A stretch of 64,000 nucleotides of DNA, from contig JAJZPL010000006.1 in the NCBI GenBank assembly GCA_021811185.1, positions 1 to 64,000 of the forward strand, read 5' to 3'. Shown in pieces: positions 30,848 through 38,453 of the stretch. The DNA comes from a bacterium (GTDB lineage: Bacteria; Elusimicrobiota; Elusimicrobia; Elusimicrobiales; UBA9959). The notes under the pieces were generated by a model, which saw only the letters and a list, made by a program, of their open reading frames with translations, was not told the origin of the DNA and ran no database searches. Each line of letters starts with the position of its first letter. Position 1 is the stretch's first letter. The position numbers were made by a program, and so were the translations under genes.

Positions 30848-32527
30848 ATGCTTTGGTTTAAAATAAAATTCTTTTTTCAGCGCCACTGGATCGGTCTTTC
30901 CATCGCCGCCATAACCGTAGTGGCGGTGTTGTTCCCCGTCTGGTACCTGGCGGGCATAGAGGAAAACACCCGCCGCTACATCATCAGCATGAACGTGGCC
31001 AGCATGCCGTGGATGGTGCTGAACACCGTGATCTTCGTCGGGTTCCTGTACTTGATGCAGAGCGGGGGGTTAAGCGCGCTGAAGAAGACCAAGGTGGACA
31101 GCGGCAAGGTCAATATCCGCTTTTCCGACATCATCGGGCTGGAAGAGGCCAAGCGCGAGGCCTGGGAAGTGGTGCAGCTGATCAAGGACCGCACCCGCGT
31201 GAAGGCTATCGGCGGCAAGATCCTTAAGGGCGCCCTGCTGGTGGGCCCCCCGGGCTGCGGCAAGACCCTTATGGCCAAGGCCGTGGCCACCGAGGCCGGC
31301 ATCCCTTTCCTGTCCGTGTCCGGCTCCGAGTTCGTTGAGGTTTTCGTGGGCGTGGGCGCCAGCCGGGTGCGCACGCTGTTCAAGCAGGCCAGGGCCTACG
31401 CGCAGGCCTACGGCGCCTGCATCATCTTTATCGACGAGATAGAGGTAATAGGCCGCCGCCGCATCCTTTACGACGCCTTCGGCGGCGGCTCTGAGACCAA
31501 CAGCACGCAGAACCAGCTGCTGGTTGAGATGGACGGGCTTTCCGGCAGCGACGCCAATATCATAGTGTTCGGGGCAACCAACGCCTACGAGGGCCTGCTG
31601 GACGAGGCGCTGCTCCGCCCGGGCCGCTTCGACCGCAAGATCTTCGTGGACAAGCCCAACCTCTCCGAGCGCGGCAAGCTTTTCGCCCATTACCTTTCCA
31701 AAATAAGCTACGACCCGGGCATGGACCTGGCGAGGCTGTCCAGGAAGTCCGTGGGCAGCTCGCCCGCGGACATAGAGAACGTGGTGAAGGAAGCGGCGCT
31801 GATAGCGGTGCGCAACTCTTCCGCCAGGGTTTCCTCCAAGGATATCAGCGCGGCTATCGAGCGCATAGAACTGGGCGTGGCGCACCGCCTGAGCATGACC
31901 CCGCGCGAGCGCGAGCGCATAGCCTGCCACGAGGCCGGCCACCTGGTTACCATCTACCTGTGCCACCCCACCGACGACGTTTTCAAGGCCTCCATCCTGC
32001 ACCGGGGCGGCGCCCTGGGCGTGGTGCACCATATGCCCATAGAGGAGCTCCATGTCCCCGACCGCGACAGCTACATAGGCTGGCTCAAGGCCTCGCTCGG
32101 CGGCTTCGCCGCGGAAAAAATAAAGTACGGCGTCACCTCGTCCGGGGTGGGGTCCGACTTCGCCCACGCGGCCCACACGGCGCACCGCATGGTTTGGTCC
32201 ATGGGCATGGGCAAGAGCGGCTTTATCGGCGATTACTCCTCTATCCACAAATCCGAGCGCTCCGCGGTGATCACCGACCTGCTGGAAAAGGAAACCCAGG
32301 AACTGATGCGGGAGCAGCTGACCGAGGTGGAAAAGCTGCTTACGGAGAACTGGAAGATCGTGGAACGCTTTACCGCGGAACTGATCAAGCGCGAAGAGCT
32401 GGATTACGACGAGATAGCGCTTATCTTCGGCGAGTTCGGCAAGCCGTCGCGCATGCTGCACCCGGCCGCCGCCGAGGCCGCGGAGCAGGCGCCCGCGCCC
32501 TGGCTGCCCAAGTCCCCCGGGGCTTGA
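30848..32527 (+). CDS. FtsH-like membrane AAA+ zinc protease
   Basis: The 559-residue protein has two N-terminal spans (about 13-34 and 56-74) with a periplasmic loop of only about 20 residues, shorter than in FtsH. The AAA+ domain has Walker A GPPGCGKT at 133-140, Walker B IIFIDEIE and the second-region-of-homology LRPGRFDRKI. The protease domain has the zinc motif H361EAGH365 and a third ligand D437 in GVGSDFAHAA, so it looks catalytically intact. It follows the pseudopilins by 3 bp. A housekeeping FtsH is expected elsewhere in the genome. I infer a dedicated paralogue for turnover or quality control of pilins or membrane proteins. Confidence 0.85.
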   Translation: MLWFKIKFFFQRHWIGLSIAAITVVAVLFPVWYLAGIEENTRRYIISMNVASMPWMVLNTVIFVGFLYLMQSGGLSALKKTKVDSGKVNIRFSDIIGLEEAKREAWEVVQLIKDRTRVKAIGGKILKGALLVGPPGCGKTLMAKAVATEAGIPFLSVSGSEFVEVFVGVGASRVRTLFKQARAYAQAYGACIIFIDEIEVIGRRRILYDAFGGGSETNSTQNQLLVEMDGLSGSDANIIVFGATNAYEGLLDEALLRPGRFDRKIFVDKPNLSERGKLFAHYLSKISYDPGMDLARLSRKSVGSSPADIENVVKEAALIAVRNSSARVSSKDISAAIERIELGVAHRLSMTPRERERIACHEAGHLVTIYLCHPTDDVFKASILHRGGALGVVHHMPIEELHVPDRDSYIGWLKASLGGFAAEKIKYGVTSSGVGSDFAHAAHTAHRMVWSMGMGKSGFIGDYSSIHKSERSAVITDLLEKETQELMREQLTEVEKLLTENWKIVERFTAELIKREELDYDEIALIFGEFGKPSRMLHPAAAEAAEQAPAPWLPKSPGA

Positions 32528-32552
32528 AAAAACGGGTTTCCTCTGCTATAAC
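32524..32552 (+). promoter_or_regulatory. Sigma-70-type promoter overlapping the protease gene stop
   Basis: TTGAAA at 32524-32529, a 17-bp spacer and TATAAC at 32547-32552. The -35 overlaps the TGA stop of the FtsH-like gene at 32525-32527. Hexamers and spacing are identical to the promoter at 28758. It should drive the gene at 32648 with a leader of about 90 nt. Confidence 0.65.
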
Positions 32553-32647
32553 ATTAAGGTGATAAACAGGGGTCTCGGCGATGGTTGAAGACCAGTCTCC
32601 AGACCTTATGATTTTTTTATTGGTATGACGCCGGGCAGGGAGGGAAT

Positions 32648-33904
32648 ATGGCTTCCGAAGAACAGAACGAAGAGGAAGTGGAACAGGCCGAAGGCGGCAA
32701 AAAAAGCTACTGGTGGCTTACCCTCAGCCTCCTGCTGGTCTTCCTGGCGGGCGGCGGGTACTTCGCCCTTAAGGCCATGCGCCAGTCCGCGCAGAAACTG
32801 GCGGGCGTGGAGAGCGCCGGCCTTTCCGCCGACAGTTCCGTTTACTCCGGGGACGCCCGCGGCAAAGCCGAAAACGTTTTCGCCTCGGATGAGCCCGGGC
32901 CCGCGCCTGCCGCCAAGGCGGCCGGCTCCGCCCTGAACGATAAACTTAAACCAGGCTGGGTAAAAGAAATGGTCGCCGAGGCGTCCTCGAAAGAAGCCGC
33001 CTCCCAGGCCGTGTCCCCGCAAGGCGCGCAGGATGAGGAAACCGCGCAGGGCGGGCAGCCCGCGGCGGCTCCGCAGGGCGGCGGGGCCATGTCCGCTAAA
33101 CTGCAGGCAAAAGCTTCTTTCGGCGGGCGCGCCGGCGCGGCTGCCTCTAAGACCGCGGCCCCTTCCGGGGCGGTCGGGGATTTCCAGGCCAACGGCGCGG
33201 CGGTGGGCAAGCCTTCCGTCCAGAAGACCACCGGCGCCGCGGCGCCCAGGAAAGGCGGCGGCGGAGGCGTGCTGGACGCGCTAAAGGGCGCTTTCAGGGC
33301 TTCTTTTTACGGCGCGCGCCTGGCCTCCCAGGACGCGGCCAAAGGCTGGATAGCCAAATCCTTCGACGCCTCGCCCGAGGCCGAAACTTCCATCGAGTAC
33401 GATCCCAAGATGAAGGCCAAGCTGGACGTGGTCAACCCTAATTCCATTCCCAAGTTCCTCCGGGACCAGGACGTAAGCGCGGCCGAGGCCAAGACCCTGG
33501 CGACCTCGGCGCCGGGCAGCCCGTCCATGGATAAGGACGGCACTAAGGATTCCCTGGACGAGGACAAGGATTACCAGAAGAAGAAGGCCGCCAGCGACCT
33601 GGCCAAGAGCATGCTCAACCCCCTGTTCGGGGCCCTGGGGGGACTGGGCGGCGATTCCAGCGCCCCCACGGACCCGACCGCGACCGACCCGGCTTCCGAG
33701 GATCCTGCGGCTAAAGCGATGCAGGACCCGAACGCCGACCCCAGCCTGGGGAGCGTGGACGAGTACGGCAACACTACCATTTCCGGCGAGGACGGCATGA
33801 ACTACATCTTCGACCCGGACGGCAAACTGCTGGGCTGCGATAACGGCAGTATGTGTATAATGCCCGGCGGGGACGGCTGCGCGGCGGGCATGTACCTGAG
33901 CTAA
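32648..33904 (+). CDS. Ala/Gly-rich single-span membrane protein of unknown function
   Basis: I do not recognise this family. The 418-residue protein has an acidic N-terminus (MASEEQNEEEVEQAEGG), one span at about 22-41 (WWLTLSLLLVFLAGGGYFAL), and a long Ala/Gly/Ser/Pro-rich low-complexity region (about 60-215). A more structured stretch follows (SIEYDPKMKAKLDVVNPNSI; PKFLRDQDVSAAEAKTL), and then an Asp-rich C-terminus with EYGNTTISGEDGMNYIFDPD and a Cys pair (LGCDNGSMCIM). GGGAGGG lies a few bases before the ATG. The topology is probably N-in/C-out. It lies next to the second pilin locus under a matching promoter, so a role at the surface is plausible but unproven. Confidence 0.55.
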   Translation: MASEEQNEEEVEQAEGGKKSYWWLTLSLLLVFLAGGGYFALKAMRQSAQKLAGVESAGLSADSSVYSGDARGKAENVFASDEPGPAPAAKAAGSALNDKLKPGWVKEMVAEASSKEAASQAVSPQGAQDEETAQGGQPAAAPQGGGAMSAKLQAKASFGGRAGAAASKTAAPSGAVGDFQANGAAVGKPSVQKTTGAAAPRKGGGGGVLDALKGAFRASFYGARLASQDAAKGWIAKSFDASPEAETSIEYDPKMKAKLDVVNPNSIPKFLRDQDVSAAEAKTLATSAPGSPSMDKDGTKDSLDEDKDYQKKKAASDLAKSMLNPLFGALGGLGGDSSAPTDPTATDPASEDPAAKAMQDPNADPSLGSVDEYGNTTISGEDGMNYIFDPDGKLLGCDNGSMCIMPGGDGCAAGMYLS

Positions 33905-33970
33905 GTGGACAGGCCGCACTAACGTTAACTAAAATTATGGTTGGATTTAAACCGTTTTAACGGAGGACGG

Positions 33971-35098
33971 ATGTATCGATTTTTGCTTCTTTTGCTGATA
34001 GCCGCGGCTGGTTGTTCCGGGCACAAAGCCGATCCCGACGAAGTTCTTAAGATCTTCTCGCGCCATAGCTGCGCCGAGGCCGACCCCGCCGTGCTCAGGA
34101 AGGCCGTGGAGGCCGGCAAGCCGGCGCTGCTGCGCTCCATAGACCCTTATGCCGTGATCTTCCCTCCGGGCCGCAGGACGGTGCAGGATTATCCCGGCGC
34201 GCTGAAGGCTTCGGCCGGGCTGGTGCTCTGGAAGACCGCCGCCGGGCTGGAGGCGGTGGAGATATATCCGGGTTCGCCCGCCGCCAAGGCCGGGCTGGTT
34301 CCCGGAGATATCATTAAGGATCTCGACGGCAAGGCCGGGGCGGACCTCACCGGCCCCGAAACCGCCGGCATTATGGCCGGGCGGCGCGGCACAGAACTGA
34401 AGCTGGACGGTGAGAAGAAAAGCGGCGGCCCGCTGGCGCTGACTTTAACTAGGGAAATAGCCGGTTTCCCGCTGGTCTGGGGCTTCATGGTGCCGGGCGA
34501 GAAAACCGGCTATCTGCGCCTGGCCTCGTTCTCGGCTAAAACCCCGGAGTCCGTAAAAAAAGAGATAGAGGCCCTGACCGCCGCCGGCGCTCGCTCCGTT
34601 ATCATAGACTTGCGCCATAACTACGGCGGCTCGCTCGACGCCCTTTCCGAAACTCTGGGGCTGTTCGCCGCGGGGCCTAAAACCCTTTTTAAAGCCGTTT
34701 CCAGGCACCCGGGCTATTCCAGCGACTTCGCCGCGCAGAAGGCGGGGCCCTTCGCCGGGCTGAAGCTCGCGCTGCTCACGGATTCCGGCACCGTGTCCAG
34801 GGCCGAGATCTTCGCCGCCTCCCTCAAGGAGGAAGGCCGGGCCTTCACCGTGGGCGGGTACACCCCCGGCAACGTGGCCGTAACCAAGACTTTCAGGCTT
34901 AACAAGGGCGGGGCGCTGCGCCTGACCGTGGCCAAGCTGGCGCCGCCTTCCGGCGCCGACCTCAGCGACAAAGGCGTGCCTCCCGACGTGCCGGTGGAAG
35001 ACCCGCTGGACGGGGAATACGCCTTCACGGCGGACTTCCCGCCCGCGCTCGCCAGCGCCGACCCGGTGATCCAGGCCGCGCTGAAAAAACTTAAATAG
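33971..35098 (+). CDS. S41 (C-terminal processing protease)-like lipoprotein lacking the catalytic Lys
   Basis: The 375-residue protein starts at ATG 33971 with CGGAGG upstream. Its signal peptide ends in a lipobox (IAAAGC, Cys about 16), so it should be a lipoprotein. A PDZ domain covers about 85-145 (PGSPAAKAGLVPGDIIKDLD). The S41 fold follows with SVIIDLRHNYGGSLDAL and DSGTVSRAEIFAASL. S276 lies where the catalytic Ser of Prc/CTP proteases is. The expected Lys 25 residues later is N301 (GGYTPGNVAV), so the usual Ser-Lys dyad is broken. It may be an inactive, substrate-binding pseudoprotease or use a nearby Lys. A HEAT-repeat gene follows. Confidence 0.75.
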   Translation: MYRFLLLLLIAAAGCSGHKADPDEVLKIFSRHSCAEADPAVLRKAVEAGKPALLRSIDPYAVIFPPGRRTVQDYPGALKASAGLVLWKTAAGLEAVEIYPGSPAAKAGLVPGDIIKDLDGKAGADLTGPETAGIMAGRRGTELKLDGEKKSGGPLALTLTREIAGFPLVWGFMVPGEKTGYLRLASFSAKTPESVKKEIEALTAAGARSVIIDLRHNYGGSLDALSETLGLFAAGPKTLFKAVSRHPGYSSDFAAQKAGPFAGLKLALLTDSGTVSRAEIFAASLKEEGRAFTVGGYTPGNVAVTKTFRLNKGGALRLTVAKLAPPSGADLSDKGVPPDVPVEDPLDGEYAFTADFPPALASADPVIQAALKKLK

Positions 35099-35137
35099 GC
35101 GCGCCCGGACGGCGCGGATAAAGTGAGAGGGAAAAAT

Positions 35138-35806
35138 ATGAAAAAATACCTGCTGTTTTCGATATTGTTCGCCGGAACTTTCGTCCTACCCTGCGCGGCC
35201 GCGGTTAAGGATACCGCCGCCGCGCTGGCGGCACTTAACAGCGCCGCCGCCAAAGACCGCCTCGACGCCATCTACTTCCTCGGCGCCCAGCGCACGCCCG
35301 CGGCGTACGAGGCGCTCTCCAAACAGTTCCAGGCCGAAAAAGACCCGTATCTGCGCACGCAGATAGTGGAGGCTCTCGACGTTAACGTTTCCACCTGGGC
35401 CGTTTCGTGCGCCGCCTCGGCGGCGGACGACTCCAACCAGGCCGTCAGGCAGGCGGCGGCGGCTCCGTTGTCCCGGCTGCCGAACGACCGGGCCGCTGAA
35501 AAAAAACTTAAGGCGCTTGCCGCCGACTCCTCGGAGCCCGTCAGGCTGGCCGTAGTGAATTCTCTTTCCGTCAGCGCCAGCACGTCCTCAGCGAGCATCA
35601 TAGGTGGGGTGCTGTCGGACCGGAAGGGTACGCTTAAGACCAGGCGCGCGGCCGCCGAAGTTCTTTCAAGGATGAAAACCCCGGCCGCCGACGCCGAATT
35701 GCTCAAGCACGTTTCCGACGCCGACCCCGAGATAAAAGCCGCGGCGGTTTCCAGGAAGCCTGCGGCAGCCAAGCCTTCTAAAGCCAGGCCGGCAAAGAAG
35801 AAATGA
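35138..35806 (+). CDS. Secreted HEAT-repeat protein
   Basis: The 222-residue protein starts at ATG 35138 (GAGAGGG upstream) with a signal peptide ending near CAAA. Residues about 28-200 form alpha-helical HEAT-like repeats (DRLDAIYFLGAQRTPAAYEAL; YLRTQIVEALDV; AVRQAAAAPLSRLP; VRLAVVNSLSV; TRRAAAEVLSRM). A Lys/Pro/Ala tail follows. HEAT repeats usually mediate protein contacts. It overlaps the next gene by 4 bp (ATGA), so it is translationally coupled to the glycosyltransferase. The periplasm is the likely location and the partner is unknown. Confidence 0.72.
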   Translation: MKKYLLFSILFAGTFVLPCAAAVKDTAAALAALNSAAAKDRLDAIYFLGAQRTPAAYEALSKQFQAEKDPYLRTQIVEALDVNVSTWAVSCAASAADDSNQAVRQAAAAPLSRLPNDRAAEKKLKALAADSSEPVRLAVVNSLSVSASTSSASIIGGVLSDRKGTLKTRRAAAEVLSRMKTPAADAELLKHVSDADPEIKAAAVSRKPAAAKPSKARPAKKK

Positions 35807-36957
35807 TCAATATAGCGGCGGCGAGGGTACTCGACCGCTACGCCGGGTATTTCGCCTGCCTGTTGCTGTCGGGCTTTAAAAAAAGTTCCCGCGCGGCGCT
35901 GCCGGAAGCCCCTTCTAAAATACTTGTTCTGAAATTCTGGGAGGGCGGGCTCATAGTGATGGGCGCGCCCTGGTTCCGCGCGCTGAAGCGCCGCTATCCC
36001 GGGGCTGAAATACATTTTCTCACGCTCGACGTGAACGCTCAGCTCGCCGGTATGACGGGCGCCGCCGGTAAAGTAATATCGTTGCGGATCAGTTCGGGGC
36101 TGCCGCTGTTCTTTAAAGATCTTGCCAGGGCGCTGCCGGCGCTCCGGGCGGAAAAATACGACCTGCTGCTGGACCTGGAATTCCTGAGCCGTTTCTCCGC
36201 CGTGCTCACCGGCCTGGCCGGAGCCGCCTGTTCCGCAGGGTTCAAAAAAGAGGGGGTCTGGCGCGGCGGTTTCCACGACATTACCGTGCCCCTGGACCTG
36301 GGCGCGCATATGACCGCCAACTACCGGGCCATCTTTGGCGCCGTGGGGGCGGAGGCCGAGGCCAGGGATTCCGGCCCGCTCGAGTGCGAGCCGTACGTTC
36401 CCGAAGGGCTTAAACCGGGAGAGCGCTATATCGTGCTCAATTATGACCGCAAGGATATAATGCCGGAGCGAGCCTGGCCACGCGCAAATTACGAGGCCGT
36501 TCTCTCGCGCCTCCTCGAAGCCGGGGAATATAAGATCGCGGCCATCAGCCAGCGCCGGGTCGAGATGCCGGAGCGGCCGGGGCTGTTGAACCTTTCGGGC
36601 CGGCTGGATTACCGCCGGCTGGCCGGGCTTTTCGCCCGGGCCAGGCTGTTCATAACGCACGACAGCGGCCCGCTGCATATAGCCGCCGCAATGGGCTGCC
36701 CTACCGTCTCCATCTTTGGGCCGGAAACCCCGGCCGGCTACGCCCCGCTGGGGCCTAAGCACAAAGCGCTTTACCTGGGCCTGCCTTGCAGTCCCTGCAT
36801 CGATACGCTGAAAGGCAAGGAGCTTAACTGTGTTCGCGCCGGCAACGATTGCGTCACCGGCATAACCCCGGAAATGGTCCTGAAGGCTGCGAAGGAAGTG
36901 TTGTCCGGCGAGGTTGAACCTCGCCATGCCAAGGTTCAACCTCGCCATAAAATATGA
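35803..36957 (+). CDS. Glycosyltransferase family 9 (heptosyltransferase-like)
   Basis: The 384-residue protein has the GT9 two-domain GT-B layout: an N-terminal domain with ILVLKFWEGGLIVMGAPWFRAL and a C-terminal donor-binding domain with THDSGPLHIAAAMGCPTVSIFG. GT9 enzymes add heptose or related sugars to lipopolysaccharide core in the cytoplasm. A Cys-rich stretch near 325-350 (LPCSPCIDTLKG...LNCVRAGNDC) is shared with many GT9 members. The last 15 codons come from a palindromic repeat (EVEPRHAKVQPRH), so the C-terminus seems to have been extended by repeat insertion. It overlaps both neighbours by 4 bp. Confidence 0.88.
   Translation: MINIAAARVLDRYAGYFACLLLSGFKKSSRAALPEAPSKILVLKFWEGGLIVMGAPWFRALKRRYPGAEIHFLTLDVNAQLAGMTGAAGKVISLRISSGLPLFFKDLARALPALRAEKYDLLLDLEFLSRFSAVLTGLAGAACSAGFKKEGVWRGGFHDITVPLDLGAHMTANYRAIFGAVGAEAEARDSGPLECEPYVPEGLKPGERYIVLNYDRKDIMPERAWPRANYEAVLSRLLEAGEYKIAAISQRRVEMPERPGLLNLSGRLDYRRLAGLFARARLFITHDSGPLHIAAAMGCPTVSIFGPETPAGYAPLGPKHKALYLGLPCSPCIDTLKGKELNCVRAGNDCVTGITPEMVLKAAKEVLSGEVEPRHAKVQPRHKI
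36907..36946. repeat. 15-bp inverted repeat inside the 3' end of the GT9 gene
   Basis: GGCGAGGTTGAACCT at 36907-36921 is repeated in inverse orientation as AGGTTCAACCTCGCC at 36932-36946, and the left half is itself a 19-bp palindrome. As direct repeats, the pair GGTTGAACCTCGCCAT and GGTTCAACCTCGCCAT differs at one base. The element lies in frame in the coding region just before the stop. Confidence 0.8.
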
Positions 36958-38453
36958 GATTAGCGCTGGTTTTTAACCCTTTTTCCTACAAGACACACGA
37001 GGAGAACCTCCGCGTGGTGCAGCGCTATTTCGGCCTGTTCCCGCCGCTGTCGATGAGCTGGGTTGCCTCCATAGCGCGCGCCGCCGGCCACGAGGTGATC
37101 CTGATCGACGCGCGCAGCCTGCGCCTGACCATGCCCGAGGTGGCCGCCGCGCTGAAGAAATTCCGCCCCGACGTGGTCGGCGCGATGATGACCACCTACA
37201 TGTTCCCGGAGACGCTCTCCTGGCTGAAGTACCTGCGGGCGGAGCTGCACACGGCCGGGATCAAGTGCAAGGTGCTGGTGGGCGGCTACAACCTGCGGGT
37301 CTACCCCAACGAGTCGGTCAGCCACCCCGAGATAGATTTCGGCTGCGTGGAGCAGGCCTACTACACCATCCCCGCCCTGTTCGCCGCGCTGGAGCGGGGC
37401 GAGACCGACCTTTCCGCCGTGCCCGGGCTGGCCTGGAAGCGGGGCGCGGAAATAGTGGTTAACCCGCACCCGCAGAAGATAAATTTCGACGCCTTCCCGA
37501 ACCCCGCGCGCGACCTGCTGCCGAACGACCTCTACGCCGAGTTCCCCACGCGCCGCAAGAACTTCACCGTGATGATCACCTCGCTGGGCTGCCCTTTCAA
37601 GTGCGCCTTCTGCGAGGCCGGCGGCTGCGAGTACAACCCGCGCTCCCCGGCCACCGTGGTGGCGGAGATGAAGGAATGCGTAGAGCGCGACGGCGTGCGC
37701 GAGATAGACATTTTCGACTACGAGTTCACCGGCGAGCGCCAGCGCGTGCTGGACATCTGCGCCGGCATCAAGCGGGAGAAGCTGGACATCAACTGGGCCT
37801 GCCGCTCGCGCGTGGACACCGCCGACCCCGAGCTGATGAAGGCCATGTACTCCGCCGGCTGCCGCCGCATCTACTGGGGCATCGAGAGCGGCTCGCAGGC
37901 CACGCTGGATACGCTCAATAAAGGCATAAAGCTCGAGAAGATAGTGGAGACCATGCGGGCTTCCCGCAGGGTCGGCCTCGAGAACCTGGGCTTCTTCCTG
38001 GTGGGCGTCCCGGGCGAAACCCGCGAATCGGTGCGCCAGACCGTGGAGTTCGCCAAGAAACTGGACCTGGACTACGTGCAGTTCTCCAAGCTGCTGGCCA
38101 AGCCGCTCACCCCGCTCTGGAAGGACATGGTTAAGTCCACCGGCAAGGATTACTGGCGGGACTGGGTGCTGGGCAAGGAAACCGACCGCGACCTGCCCCG
38201 GCCCTGGCTGAAGGGCATGACCAACGAGCAAGTGGACGAGCTGGCCCGCTGGGCCTACAAAAGCTACCACTCCCGGCCGCTCTTCCTGCTCCGTCACGCC
38301 CTCAAATGCCGGTCCTTCGCCGAATTCTTCCGCAAGACCTCGGCTTTCCTGGCCATGATGTTCTCCAGGGGCGGCGGCCGTTTCCTGGCCTACCCCGAGA
38401 ACATCTTTAAGGTGATAGCCCGCCGCGTGAAGTGGAAGGCCGGCAATGAGTAA
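36954..38453 (+). CDS. B12-binding-type radical SAM protein
   Basis: The 499-residue protein has an N-terminal Rossmann-like B12-binding-type domain (about 1-140, with RPDVVGAMMTTYMFP and VLVGGYNLRVYP) and a radical SAM core (about 195-400). The [4Fe-4S] motif is C213-x3-C217-x2-C220 (CPFKCAFC). DIFDYEFTG, WGIESGSQATLDTLNKG and GVPGETRES are typical of the methylase/cyclase-like class. The usual DxHxxG cobalamin motif is not evident. It overlaps the upstream gene by 4 bp and the downstream radical SAM gene by 8 bp. Neighbouring GT9 and methyltransferase genes suggest modification of an envelope lipid or glycan, but the substrate is unknown. Confidence 0.86.
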   Translation: MRLALVFNPFSYKTHEENLRVVQRYFGLFPPLSMSWVASIARAAGHEVILIDARSLRLTMPEVAAALKKFRPDVVGAMMTTYMFPETLSWLKYLRAELHTAGIKCKVLVGGYNLRVYPNESVSHPEIDFGCVEQAYYTIPALFAALERGETDLSAVPGLAWKRGAEIVVNPHPQKINFDAFPNPARDLLPNDLYAEFPTRRKNFTVMITSLGCPFKCAFCEAGGCEYNPRSPATVVAEMKECVERDGVREIDIFDYEFTGERQRVLDICAGIKREKLDINWACRSRVDTADPELMKAMYSAGCRRIYWGIESGSQATLDTLNKGIKLEKIVETMRASRRVGLENLGFFLVGVPGETRESVRQTVEFAKKLDLDYVQFSKLLAKPLTPLWKDMVKSTGKDYWRDWVLGKETDRDLPRPWLKGMTNEQVDELARWAYKSYHSRPLFLLRHALKCRSFAEFFRKTSAFLAMMFSRGGGRFLAYPENIFKVIARRVKWKAGNE

